Shown here piece after piece: positions 1 through 7,796 of a DNA stretch of 34,603 nucleotides. Location of the stretch: the NCBI GenBank assembly GCA_003135455.1, contig PLBV01000097.1, positions 10,598 to 45,200 on the forward strand. The letters are read 5' to 3'. A program made the translations under genes and the position numbers. The notes under the pieces are model-generated. The model was not told the origin of the DNA. It was given only the letters and a program-made list of their open reading frames with translations, and searched no databases. Within the stretch, counting starts at the first letter, position 1; the number at the start of each line of letters is the position of its first letter. This DNA is from Hyphomicrobiales bacterium (GTDB lineage Bacteria; Pseudomonadota; Alphaproteobacteria; Rhizobiales; Methyloligellaceae).

Positions 1-495
1 CGCCGCTTCTGGCGCATCCCGGTGATGGACGGCGAGTTCGTCTGCGAGGCGACGACCGGCATGACCAAGTCCGCCGTGGGCGGGGGCAATCTCCTGGTGC
101 TGGGCCGCTCCCATGCCGGCGTGCTCAGCGCCTGCGAACGGGCAGTGAAAGCGATCGGCGCGGTGCCCGACGCCATCGCCCCCTTCCCCGGCGGCATCGT
201 GCGCTCGGGCTCCAAGGTCGGCTCTCGTTACAAGGGCCAGATCGCCTCGACCAACGATGCTTACTGCCCGACGCTCAAGGCGGTGGTGGACACCGCGCTT
301 CCCCTCGATGTGGAGGCGGTGCTGGAGATCGTCATCGACGGCTTGAGCGCCGACGCCGTGGCGGCGGCCATGCGCGCCGGCCTCTTCGCCATCGTCGAAG
401 GCGGCGCCGAGCAGGGCATCACCCACATCACCGCCGGCAATTATGGCGGCAATCTCGGGCCCCATCACTTCCATCTCAAGGAGATCATCAGTTGA
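1..495 (+). CDS. fhcD: Formylmethanofuran--tetrahydromethanopterin formyltransferase, C-terminal part
   Basis: This is the 3' end of a gene cut by the window start; the frame is open from base 1 (RRFWRIPVMDGEF), so the GTG at 22 in the ORF track is not a real start. The 165 visible residues match the C-terminal half of Ftr/FhcD, with GGNLLVLGRS, the AIAPFPGGIVRSGSKVGS stretch and the ending GNYGGNLGPHHFHL. In methylotrophic proteobacteria FhcD is a subunit of the formyltransferase/hydrolase complex, which converts formyl-tetrahydromethanopterin to formate through a methanofuran-type carrier in the cytoplasm. The stop codon overlaps the TTG start of fhcC by four bases (TTGA), which implies translational coupling. 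The family call is firm; the N-terminal half cannot be assessed. Confidence 0.93.
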   Translation, partial: RRFWRIPVMDGEFVCEATTGMTKSAVGGGNLLVLGRSHAGVLSACERAVKAIGAVPDAIAPFPGGIVRSGSKVGSRYKGQIASTNDAYCPTLKAVVDTALPLDVEAVLEIVIDGLSADAVAAAMRAGLFAIVEGGAEQGITHITAGNYGGNLGPHHFHLKEIIS

Positions 496-1298
496 GCGCG
501 CTGACCCTTGAGCTGGCGCGGAAGCCCGACCAGCGGCTCGACCTTTCGCCGCTTCTCCCGAGGCGCCTCGCCGGCCTGAAGCCGAAGGAGATCGAGGCGC
601 TTCAGATCGGCACGACGCGGGCTCGCCTCGTGGTCGGCGATCTGTTCAAGCTGAAGGGCTCGGGCGATGGGGGCATGCTCCGCCTCGTCGGCACCGATGC
701 ACGCTGCGACCGCATCGGACACGAGCTTGCCGAGGGTGAGATCGTGGTAGAGGGCGACGTCGGCGCCTATCTCGGCGCCGCCATGACGGGCGGCAAGATC
801 AGCATCAGTGGCCGGGCCGGCCCGGTCGCCGGCGCTGGCATGGCGGGCGGCACCATCGCCATCGGCGGCGATTCCGATGAGCGCGCCGGCGGGATTCTGG
901 TGGGTGGCACCCACGGCATGCGTGGAGGGCTGATCACCATCGGCGGCAATGCCGGGCCCATGCTCGGCGAGCGCATGCGGCGCGGCCTCATTATCGTCAA
1001 TGGCGGCGCGTCCGACTACGCCGCGGCCCGCATGATCGCGGGCACCATCATCGTCAAGGGCACGGTCGCTCGCTTTGCGGGCTATGGCTTGCGGCGCGGC
1101 ACGCTGATCCTGACCAAGGAGCCCAAGGACCTATTGCCGACCTTCGGCGATTGCGGGGTGATGGACTTCAACTATCTAGCGCTGCTCGACCGGCAGCTGC
1201 GCGCCTTGGGCATCGACGCCAAGCTCCGCAGCCGCGCCCGCAGGCTGATGGGCGACATGGCCACGCTCGGCAAGGGCGAGATGCTGATTTTGGCCTGA
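492..1298 (+). CDS. fhcC: Formylmethanofuran dehydrogenase subunit C-like protein of the Fhc complex
   Basis: A 268-residue protein of the FwdC/FmdC family. Residues about 70-210 form repeated short glycine-rich units of the type GxxxGxxMxGGxIxIxGxxG (for example GAYLGAAMTGGKISISG and GPMLGERMRRGLIIVNG), which in this family build a right-handed beta-helix also found at the C-terminus of glutamate synthase. In methylotrophs FhcC is the structural gamma subunit of the formyltransferase/hydrolase complex and has no metal site of its own. It starts with TTG inside the fhcD stop codon; the TTG is accepted because of the four-base overlap and the absence of a better start. The order fhcD-fhcC fits the end of an fhcABDC-type operon whose first genes lie upstream of the window. 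Confidence 0.9.
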   Translation: MSALTLELARKPDQRLDLSPLLPRRLAGLKPKEIEALQIGTTRARLVVGDLFKLKGSGDGGMLRLVGTDARCDRIGHELAEGEIVVEGDVGAYLGAAMTGGKISISGRAGPVAGAGMAGGTIAIGGDSDERAGGILVGGTHGMRGGLITIGGNAGPMLGERMRRGLIIVNGGASDYAAARMIAGTIIVKGTVARFAGYGLRRGTLILTKEPKDLLPTFGDCGVMDFNYLALLDRQLRALGIDAKLRSRARRLMGDMATLGKGEMLILA

Positions 1299-1386
1299 AC
1301 GGCTGGATCAAGCCTCGATGATGGGTTAAGCGCCTCCCATATCCGCTATGCTCGTTTCGGCGGCGGCGCGCGCTTTAAAGTGAAAG

Positions 1387-3234
1387 ATGACCGCACCTCC
1401 TTTCGTTCTCCTCGATGACAGCCTGACTCAAGGCGCGGCCCGTACCAGCCTGCTCTATGAGGCGCCGGAGCGGGTGGTCGTGGCGTATGAGGCCCATGAG
1501 GTCGAGGCTGGCCTCGACGCCATCAGCGAGGGGCTCGCCGCCGGGCTCGAGGCGGCAGGCTTCTTCTCCTATGAGCTGGGCTATTGCCTTGAGCCCAAGC
1601 TCGCTCGCCTATTGCCTGAGGAGCGGCGCCAGCCTCTGTTCTGGATCGGCCTCTTCCGCTCCTCGCGCCGTCTCGACGACGCGGAGACCCGTGCCTGGCT
1701 CGATGCCCATGGTGCCGAGCGCAGCGCGAGCTTCACCGACCTGCACCTGTCTTGGACGCGCGATGACTACGCCTGCGCCTTCGAGGCCGTGCAGGACTAT
1801 ATCGCCGCCGGCGACGTCTATCAGATCAACCTCACGCTCAAATATCTCTTCGCTTTTGCCGGCGATCCGGTCGCGCTCTACACAGCGCTGAGGCGCAAGC
1901 AGCGCGTGGCCTATGGCGCGCTGATCGGCACGCCCGACTTTCACGTGCTGTCGCTGTCGCCTGAGCTGTTCTTCCGCCGAGAGGGCAAGCAGATCATGGC
2001 GCGCCCCATGAAGGGCACCGCACCCCGGGGGCGCAACTCCCGGGAGGACGCGCGGCTCAAGACCTGGCTCGCCATGGACGAGAAGCAGCGGGCCGAGAAC
2101 TTGATGATCGTGGACTTGTTGCGCAACGATCTCGGCCGCATCGCGAAGATCGGCTCGGTCGAGGTCACCGACCTCTTCACCGTGGAGACCTATCGCTCGG
2201 TGCTCCAGATGACCTCGGGCATCACCGCCGAGCTTCGCGGCGACATGGGGCTCAAGGATACCTTACGCGCGCTGTTCCCTTGCGGCTCGGTGACGGGTGC
2301 GCCCAAGGTCCGCGCCATGGAGATCATCCGCGAGCTGGAGGCCGGCGCCAGAGGCGTCTATACCGGCGCCATCGGCCGCATCGCGCCTGGCGGCGATGCG
2401 CAGTTCAACGTCGCCATCCGCACGGTGGTCATCGACGCGGAAGGCGGGGAGATGGGTATCGGCAGCGGCATCGTCGCCGACTCCAAGATGGAGGCCGAGT
2501 TCGAGGAATGTCTGCTGAAGGCCCAGTTCCTCACCAAGGCCGATGCCTCCTTCGAGCTGATCGAGACGCTGCGCTTCGAGCCCGACCACGGTTTCCATCT
2601 GCTCGAGCGCCATCTCGCCCGGCTCAAATCCTCGGCCGCCCATTTCGGCTATCCCTATGACCGCGACGCCGTGCTCGCCGCGATTGAGGGGGAGGCGGCG
2701 CGGCTCGAAACGCCGGTCAATATGGTGCGGCTCCTGCTCGCCGAGGACGGCAGGCTCACCGTGACCTCGACCGCCATCGAGCTGCCGGCTCGCGGCACCG
2801 TGTGGAAGTTCGTCATCTCCGATCAGCGGCTCGACGAGAAGGACCCGCTCTTCTTCCACAAGACCACGCGGCGGCAGTTTTTCGATGCCGAGCTCGAGCG
2901 GCAAAGGGCGCTTCAGCCTTGCGACGAGGTGGTCTTCCTCAACAAACGCGGCGAGCTGACCGAAGGCACCCGCACCAATCTATTTATCGAGCAGGACGGG
3001 CGGCTGTTCACCCCCGCACTCGCCTGCGGGCTCCTGCCCGGCACCTTGCGCGAGGAGCTGATCGACCTCCCCCGGGCTGCAGCGAGCGAGGCGGTGCTGA
3101 GCCTTGAGGACCTGAAGCACGCCGACCGCGTCTATCTCGGCAATTCGGTGCGCGGCCTGATCCGCGCCGAGGCCATCGGGATCACGGCCACGGAAAAAGC
3201 GCACCAAGCTGAGCCCGAAGCGGCTTTACCCTGA
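1387..3234 (+). CDS. pabBC: Fused aminodeoxychorismate synthase component I / aminodeoxychorismate lyase (PabB-PabC)
   Basis: A 615-residue two-domain enzyme for p-aminobenzoate (pABA). Residues about 1-375 are the chorismate-binding PabB part, with the PMKGT lysine motif of PabB enzymes, ENLMIVDLLRNDLGRI, and the signature LFPCGSVTGAPKVRAMEII. The rest is a class IV PLP-dependent lyase (PabC): FFHKTTRRQFFD carries the candidate Schiff-base lysine, followed by FLNKRGELTEGTRTNLFI and ACGLLPGTLR. Together they make 4-amino-4-deoxychorismate, using ammonia from a separate PabA subunit not seen here, and cleave it to pABA and pyruvate. pABA feeds folate and also tetrahydromethanopterin synthesis, so its place 88 bases after fhcC in the same direction may be meaningful. 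The fusion is known in other bacteria and is not a frameshift artefact. Confidence 0.93.
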   Translation: MTAPPFVLLDDSLTQGAARTSLLYEAPERVVVAYEAHEVEAGLDAISEGLAAGLEAAGFFSYELGYCLEPKLARLLPEERRQPLFWIGLFRSSRRLDDAETRAWLDAHGAERSASFTDLHLSWTRDDYACAFEAVQDYIAAGDVYQINLTLKYLFAFAGDPVALYTALRRKQRVAYGALIGTPDFHVLSLSPELFFRREGKQIMARPMKGTAPRGRNSREDARLKTWLAMDEKQRAENLMIVDLLRNDLGRIAKIGSVEVTDLFTVETYRSVLQMTSGITAELRGDMGLKDTLRALFPCGSVTGAPKVRAMEIIRELEAGARGVYTGAIGRIAPGGDAQFNVAIRTVVIDAEGGEMGIGSGIVADSKMEAEFEECLLKAQFLTKADASFELIETLRFEPDHGFHLLERHLARLKSSAAHFGYPYDRDAVLAAIEGEAARLETPVNMVRLLLAEDGRLTVTSTAIELPARGTVWKFVISDQRLDEKDPLFFHKTTRRQFFDAELERQRALQPCDEVVFLNKRGELTEGTRTNLFIEQDGRLFTPALACGLLPGTLREELIDLPRAAASEAVLSLEDLKHADRVYLGNSVRGLIRAEAIGITATEKAHQAEPEAALP

Positions 3235-3256
3235 CACGGACGACACCGGTCGCTGA

Positions 3257-3356
3257 CCGTCATCCTGAGGTGGCCGCGGAAAGCGGCCCTCGAAGGATGA
3301 CTTTGGGGAGGCCGTCGCCCTTCGAGGCTCGCTACACTCGCACCTCAGGGTGACGG
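3257..3356. repeat. Nested imperfect palindrome (CCTGAGGTG / CACCTCAGG type)
   Basis: Outer arms at 3257-3272 and 3341-3356 are reverse complements over 16 bases with one mismatch (ccgtcatcctgaggtg against cacctcagggtgacgg). Inner arms around 3286-3301 (ccctcgaaggatgac) and 3316-3328 (gtcgcccttcgagg) also pair with a few mismatches. The composition resembles dispersed intergenic palindromes widely seen in Hyphomicrobiales genomes. It lies between the convergent ends of pabBC and the minus-strand His-rich gene. Confidence 0.6.
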
Positions 3357-3370
3357 GGAGAGTCAGCAAC

Positions 3371-3398
3371 AAAAAAAGCCCGGGCACGAGGCCCGGGC
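3371..3398 (-). terminator. Rho-independent terminator of the His-rich protein gene
   Basis: Read on the minus strand this is GCCCGGGC-CTCGT-GCCCGGGC followed by seven T residues: a perfect 8-bp GC stem, a 5-base loop and a T tract. It begins 26 bases after the stop codon of the minus-strand gene at 3425-4054. It is the clearest intrinsic terminator in the window and supports that gene being on the minus strand. Confidence 0.9.
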
Positions 3399-3424
3399 CA
3401 GTCAGGAGCGCTAGGGGGAGAGAA

Positions 3425-4054
3425 CTATTCGCAGTCGTCGTAGCTCGGGCTGTGGCTGTAGCTGTGGCTGTAGCTATGGCTGTCGCTGTGGCCGTAACCG
3501 TGGCTGTGATGGGCGGCCTTGTAGAGCGCATAGAGATAGGCGTAGGCGGCGGCCGTATCGGTGCTGTCGTCGCCATGAGCCTGCTGCTGCTCAGCGGGCC
3601 CGGCCTCAGCCGGCGCGGCCGGGGCTTCGGCGGCAGGAGCCTCTGGCGCGGGTGCCTCATCGGCAGAGGCGGCATCGGAAGGGTCGGCATCCGGGGCCGG
3701 CGCTGCGTCGGCTGCATCTTGCGCGGAAGCGGGCTCGGCGTCAGCCGTCTCCTTGAGCTCGGCCAGCTTGACCGGCTTCGCCACCGTCTTCGACAGGGCA
3801 ATCTTCTGCACCACCGGCGCCTTGCCGTTCTCCTCGACCACGATCTGGCGAGTCTTGTCGCCGGCATTGCTGCTGGCGAGCACGCCGCCGGTGTCTTGGC
3901 CCCGGGGTGCCTTGGGCGCCACGATCGACTTGGCGCCGACTGGCACGCCGCCGCCGGGTTGCAGGTCTTTGGCCTCTGCGGTGGCCGCCATCAACAGGGC
4001 AAAAGCGGCAAACGACGTGAGCGCGATAAAAGCTTGGCGGGAATTCGATGTCAT
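3425..4054 (-). CDS. Putative exported Ala/Pro-rich protein with His/Ser/Tyr-rich C-terminus
   Basis: A 209-residue protein I do not recognise. It opens with a good signal peptide (basic start, hydrophobic core, then MAATAEAKD as likely cleavage region around residues 25-30), so it is probably periplasmic or secreted. The middle is low-complexity Ala/Pro/Glu/Asp (about residues 100-160). The last 30 residues are a histidine-rich tail, HHSHGYGHSDSHSYSHSYSH, ending in DDCE, which could bind transition metals; this is inference from composition. The plus-strand ORF 3350-4093 is its shadow. Support for this strand is the signal peptide, a GAGGAG ribosome-binding site nine bases before ATG, and the strong terminator just downstream. 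It diverges from the WD40-caspase gene. Confidence 0.72.
   Translation of the reverse strand: MTSNSRQAFIALTSFAAFALLMAATAEAKDLQPGGGVPVGAKSIVAPKAPRGQDTGGVLASSNAGDKTRQIVVEENGKAPVVQKIALSKTVAKPVKLAELKETADAEPASAQDAADAAPAPDADPSDAASADEAPAPEAPAAEAPAAPAEAGPAEQQQAHGDDSTDTAAAYAYLYALYKAAHHSHGYGHSDSHSYSHSYSHSPSYDDCE
3449..3507 (-). repeat. Short tandem repeat coding for Ser-His-Ser-Tyr units
   Basis: Degenerate 6/12-base units (ggctgtagctgt on plus) are repeated head to tail. On the minus strand they encode the SHSYSHSYSHS tail of the exported protein. The array may vary in length between strains through slippage (inference). Confidence 0.6.
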
Positions 4055-4268
4055 GGCTGCGATCTCCTCGGTGAAAGTGGGGCTCCGTCTTGAGCGTGAT
4101 GACGGTTGTAACGGGCGCGGGCTGAACCGAGCCTGAGGCCGCCATTCACCTCCCGTTCAGCCGAAAAACGCGATTTTGGGCCTCGCTCGGCTTTGGCAGC
4201 GCCCGCCTTGACGCCATGCGCGAAGGGGCCATGCTGTCTTGGCCACCCTCTTTTGGGAGACTGCTGCA

Positions 4269-7187
4269 ATGCTATGGACTAGCCGAGCGATGGACCGGCG
4301 CTTAGCCGCTTGCCTGGCGGCGGTCGTGCTTTTCCTGGCCGTGGCTCACGCCCGTGCCGCCGAAGGGCCGTATCTGGAGCTCGACACCAAGGGCCACATG
4401 GCCCTCATCCGGAGCCTCGTCTTCAGTCCGGACGGCCGTACCCTCATCTCGGCCAGCGATGACAAGACCATCCGCGTTTGGGACGCCGATACCGGCCGCA
4501 TCATGCAGACGATCAGGGGCGAGATCGGTGAGGGCGATCCTGGCAAGATCTATGCGCTCGCCATCTCCCGCGATGGGCGTTTCCTGGCTGCCGGGGGGCG
4601 CACCGGCGGCGCCGACGGGGAGGGACAGCCGATCCGCCTCTACGACCTCGAGGCAGGGACCTTGATCGGCCTGCTCAAAGGCCATGACGACGCGGTGCTG
4701 TCGCTCGACTTCTCGCCGGACGGCGACCGGCTTGTCTCGGGCAGCACCGACGATACCGCCATCATCTGGGACCTGCATAGCAAGACGCCGCTGTACCGTC
4801 TTACCGGGCACCAGGGCGACGTGAATGCCGCCCGCTTCACCGCCGACGGCTCGGCCGTGGTGACAGCGAGCGACGACGACACGCTGAAGCTTTGGGACGT
4901 GACCGACGGCACCCTCCTCAGGACCTTGACCGGGCACACCGACAAGGTGGTGGCGCTCGCCGTCTCCGTCCGCGACGGCACGGTCGCGTCTGGCGGGCTC
5001 GACGGCACCATCCGGCTTTGGGACCTGCACACTGGCCGCACGGTCAAGGAGATCACCCAAGGCACCGAGGTGATGAGCTTGTCGTTCAGCCCGGACGGCA
5101 GGCTGCTCCTGTCGGGCGTGGGGCGTGCGCCCTATCAATGCCATGTGTGGGAGGCGGCGAGCGGCCAAGAGGTCGCCACCTATGACGGCCACGACAATAT
5201 CGTGCTCGCCACGGCCATCGCGCCCGACGGCGTCACGGCCGCCACCGCCGGCGGCGACAATAACGAGATCCATCTTTGGGATGTGCATAGCGGCAAGCTC
5301 ACCCGCGTTATGATCGGCGTCGGCCGCGCCGTCTGGTCGGTGGGTTTCTCCCCCGATGGCGGCAGCATCGCCTGGGGCGTCGACAAGGCAGAAGGCGCGC
5401 CGGAGCGGCCGGGCCCGCTCGGCTTCGGGCTGCGACTGCCCACACCGGACACGTCGACGGGCGAGCCGAAGCCGCTTCGCTCAAGCGAGGGCTTCGCCCG
5501 TGCCACCACGAAGCTCGGGCCCCTTAGCCTGCAAACCCGGGCGAGCGGGGAGTTCGGCTATCTCGACCTGCTCGACGTGGTGAAGGGTGGCGCGGTCGTC
5601 GCCACCATCAAGCGCGGCGAGGACGCGGGCTACGCCCACAACACCTATACCTTCACCCCCGACGGCAAGACGGTGATCAGCGGCGGTGGTCATGGCTTCC
5701 TCTCTACCTATGACCTGCAGGGGCGAAAAGTGGCCGAGTTCGTCGGCCATACCAGCGACGTCTGGGCGGTGGCGGTGTCGCCCGACGGGCGCTGGCTTCT
5801 CTCCGGCAGCGACGACCAGACGGTGCGGCTGTGGAACCTGGCGACCCATGAGAACGTCGCCTCGCTGTTCTATGGCAAGAACGGCGAATGGGTGCTGTGG
5901 ACGCCGCAAGGCTATTACGCCGCTTCGCCGTCCGGCGACGCCCATGTGGGCTGGCACGTCAATGAAGGGGAGGGGAGCCCCGCCCGCTTCGTCAGCGCCG
6001 CCCAGCTCAAGAAGCATTTCTACCGGCCCGACATCGTCACCCGCGCGCTGATCCTAAGAAGCGCCGAGCGCGCCGTGCAGGAGGCCAACGGCACCGACTT
6101 CGCGCTCGACGAGCTCTTGCAGCGGAAGCCGCCGGACTTCTCGATTGCCGGACCTGCCGACCGTTCGCAGCAGAAATCCGATACGGCCCCGATCACGCTC
6201 AGGGTGCCACCAGCTACCGACGCCGTTGACGGCTTCGACATCACCGTGAACGGGCGCCGAATAGCCTCACGCGCCGCAGGCGATAGGGCCGCCGATGACC
6301 CAAGCGGAGAGTTGAGGACCTTCCAGGTGCCGCTGTCAGGCGGAGAGAACGCCATCGAGATCAAGGGCTACAACGCCATCGGCCAGACGGCGCAAACCCT
6401 GACCTTGCTCCGACCGGGCCAGGCCGCGCTCGACCGGCGCAACACCCTCTATGTGGTGGCCATCGGCGTCGACGACTATCCGAACTTCAACCAGAACCTG
6501 ACCTTCGCCGGCGCCGACGCCCGCGGCTTCCAGGAGGTGCTGGTGGCCAAAGCGGGCGCCCTGCATGCAAGGATCAAGAGCCTGGTGCTCGCCAACAAGG
6601 GCGGCGACGAGCCGCCGACGGCGGCCAACATTAGGGCTGCGCTCGAGGCTTTTCGTGAGGCGGGTCCCGACGACACCATCGTGCTGTTCCTCGCCGGCCA
6701 CGGCGTCAATGACGGGCCTGATTATCTGTTCCTGCCCACCGACGCCAAGATCGACGGCAAGGTGTGGGACAAGAGCACGGTGATCGCCTGGGAGGCGCTG
6801 CAGGATGCAATCGAGACGAGCAAAGGCCGCCGCATCATGCTGGTCGACACCTGCCATTCCGGCAACGCCTTCAATCCGAGGCTGATCAAGGATGCGGCGG
6901 ATGCGAGCATCGCCGTCTATGCCGCCACTGACGCCGAGACGCTGGCGCAGGAGCGCCCGGCGCTTGGCCATGGCGTCTTCACCTATGCCGTCATCGAGGG
7001 GCTGAAAGGCGGCGCCGATCTCTCCAAGGACAAACGGGTCGAGGCTGAGGAGCTCTCGACCTATGTGGCGGCCACGGTGCGCAAGCTGACCGACGACAAA
7101 CAGCAGCCGATCTTCTCCGAATCGGGAGGGACCGACTTCGTCATCGCCACGGTGAAGGGAAGCGCGCCGGCGTCATCAGGACCCTAG
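4269..7187 (+). CDS. Exported WD40-repeat protein with C-terminal caspase (peptidase C14) domain
   Basis: About 972 residues. After a signal peptide (AACLAAVVLFLAVAHARAAEG) come many WD40 units through about residue 540, recognisable by FSPDGR...SASDDKTIRVWD-type motifs. A short beta-rich linker (ITVNGRRI...GENAIEIKGYN) follows, and then a caspase-like domain (LYVVAIGVDDYPNF). The catalytic dyad is intact: His in FLAGHGVND (about 811) and Cys in LVDTCHSG (about 862). Such proteins are predicted cysteine proteases of clan CD with a protein-binding propeller; substrate unknown. The ATG at 4269 is preferred because GGGAGA lies eight bases upstream; the TTG at 4239 in the track and an ATG at 4290 are alternatives. 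The stop codon TAG is formed by the first bases of a dispersed palindrome. No linked partner gene is evident apart from the divergent His-rich gene. Confidence 0.9.
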   Translation: MLWTSRAMDRRLAACLAAVVLFLAVAHARAAEGPYLELDTKGHMALIRSLVFSPDGRTLISASDDKTIRVWDADTGRIMQTIRGEIGEGDPGKIYALAISRDGRFLAAGGRTGGADGEGQPIRLYDLEAGTLIGLLKGHDDAVLSLDFSPDGDRLVSGSTDDTAIIWDLHSKTPLYRLTGHQGDVNAARFTADGSAVVTASDDDTLKLWDVTDGTLLRTLTGHTDKVVALAVSVRDGTVASGGLDGTIRLWDLHTGRTVKEITQGTEVMSLSFSPDGRLLLSGVGRAPYQCHVWEAASGQEVATYDGHDNIVLATAIAPDGVTAATAGGDNNEIHLWDVHSGKLTRVMIGVGRAVWSVGFSPDGGSIAWGVDKAEGAPERPGPLGFGLRLPTPDTSTGEPKPLRSSEGFARATTKLGPLSLQTRASGEFGYLDLLDVVKGGAVVATIKRGEDAGYAHNTYTFTPDGKTVISGGGHGFLSTYDLQGRKVAEFVGHTSDVWAVAVSPDGRWLLSGSDDQTVRLWNLATHENVASLFYGKNGEWVLWTPQGYYAASPSGDAHVGWHVNEGEGSPARFVSAAQLKKHFYRPDIVTRALILRSAERAVQEANGTDFALDELLQRKPPDFSIAGPADRSQQKSDTAPITLRVPPATDAVDGFDITVNGRRIASRAAGDRAADDPSGELRTFQVPLSGGENAIEIKGYNAIGQTAQTLTLLRPGQAALDRRNTLYVVAIGVDDYPNFNQNLTFAGADARGFQEVLVAKAGALHARIKSLVLANKGGDEPPTAANIRAALEAFREAGPDDTIVLFLAGHGVNDGPDYLFLPTDAKIDGKVWDKSTVIAWEALQDAIETSKGRRIMLVDTCHSGNAFNPRLIKDAADASIAVYAATDAETLAQERPALGHGVFTYAVIEGLKGGADLSKDKRVEAEELSTYVAATVRKLTDDKQQPIFSESGGTDFVIATVKGSAPASSGP

Positions 7188-7226
7188 AGCGCTATCGCCT
7201 GAAATTGAATCGCGACAGCGCTCTAG
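7185..7226. repeat. Dispersed palindrome, family A, copy 1
   Basis: Arms tagagcgctatcgc (7185-7198) and gcgacagcgctcta (7212-7225) pair with one mismatch around a 13-base loop, ctgaaattgaatc. The first TAG is the stop codon of the WD40-caspase gene. Confidence 0.85.
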
Positions 7227-7232
7227 CTTTTT

Positions 7233-7244
7233 GATCATGCTCTA
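7233..7244. repeat. Half-copy of palindrome family B
   Basis: gatcatgctcta matches one arm of the family B palindrome at 14511-14559. Its terminal CTA is the stop codon (TAG) of the minus-strand 175-aa gene, so the whole gap between two convergent genes is repeat sequence. Confidence 0.55.
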
Positions 7245-7769
7245 AGGAACGTCGCGACGCTCAGAAGAGGACGGGGCAGGCGGGGTAGAGGGCCCCGACG
7301 AAATGTCCGATTGCAGCCGGCCGGCAGCCTTGCCGAAAGAGGCACGCAGCTCCGACCAGGCCCGCGTCAGGCCATCGCCAACGTCGCGGGCGCCCTGGCG
7401 CAACGGCTCCGCCCGCTCCCATACCTGGCGCGCCGCCTCCTTCGAGCGCTCCCGCGCGTCCCCAAAAGCCGTCTGTGCTTCGCCTGCTTGGCGTGAAGTC
7501 TCGCCGCGAAGCTCTTCGAGCTGGCGTTCCGTCAGCCGCTGCCAATCGTGCGCGCGGGCCCTCACCTCTTGGAAGCGCGTCTCGAGGTTCGCCACGACAT
7601 GCTCGCCCAAGGAGTAGCTATGGCCGCGGAGCTCGGAAAGCTGACGGCCAAGCGCATCGAGGTCGCGCTCGAATTCCGTCCATTCGCGGCGGGAGGCGCT
7701 ATCCTTCGCGCCGCGTGGGGCCGCTTCGGCCGGGCTGCCGCTATTCTGGGAAAAGGGGTCGTTCTGCAT
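7242..7769 (-). CDS. Uncharacterised, mostly alpha-helical 175-aa protein, last gene of a predicted stress operon
   Basis: Not recognised. The protein has no signal peptide or membrane segment. Residues about 30-145 are rich in Glu, Arg, Ala, Leu and Gln in long amphipathic stretches (EFERDLDALGRQLSELRG, RARAHDWQRLTERQLEEL, TAFGDARERSKEAARQVWE), suggesting coiled coils or an apolipoprotein-like helical bundle. The tail is Pro/Ser-rich and disordered. GAGG stands before the ATG. It lies 27 bases downstream of the 149-aa gene and is the third gene of an apparent operon (50 aa, 149 aa, 175 aa) headed by an EcfG-type promoter, so a role in general stress resistance is likely but unproven. The plus-strand ORFs across it are shadows. 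Confidence 0.7.
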   Translation of the reverse strand: MQNDPFSQNSGSPAEAAPRGAKDSASRREWTEFERDLDALGRQLSELRGHSYSLGEHVVANLETRFQEVRARAHDWQRLTERQLEELRGETSRQAGEAQTAFGDARERSKEAARQVWERAEPLRQGARDVGDGLTRAWSELRASFGKAAGRLQSDISSGPSTPPAPSSSERRDVP

Positions 7770-7796
7770 TCTTGCCTCGCTGTTACCGGAGGACCC

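Noticed and set aside
3350-4093. Plus-strand 247-codon ORF with valine/alanine repeats
   Set aside because: It is the complement of the minus-strand exported His-rich gene, which has a signal peptide, a good ribosome-binding site and a terminator.
4302-5288. Long minus-strand ORF of 328 codons
   Set aside because: A shadow of the WD40 repeats; no family features of its own.
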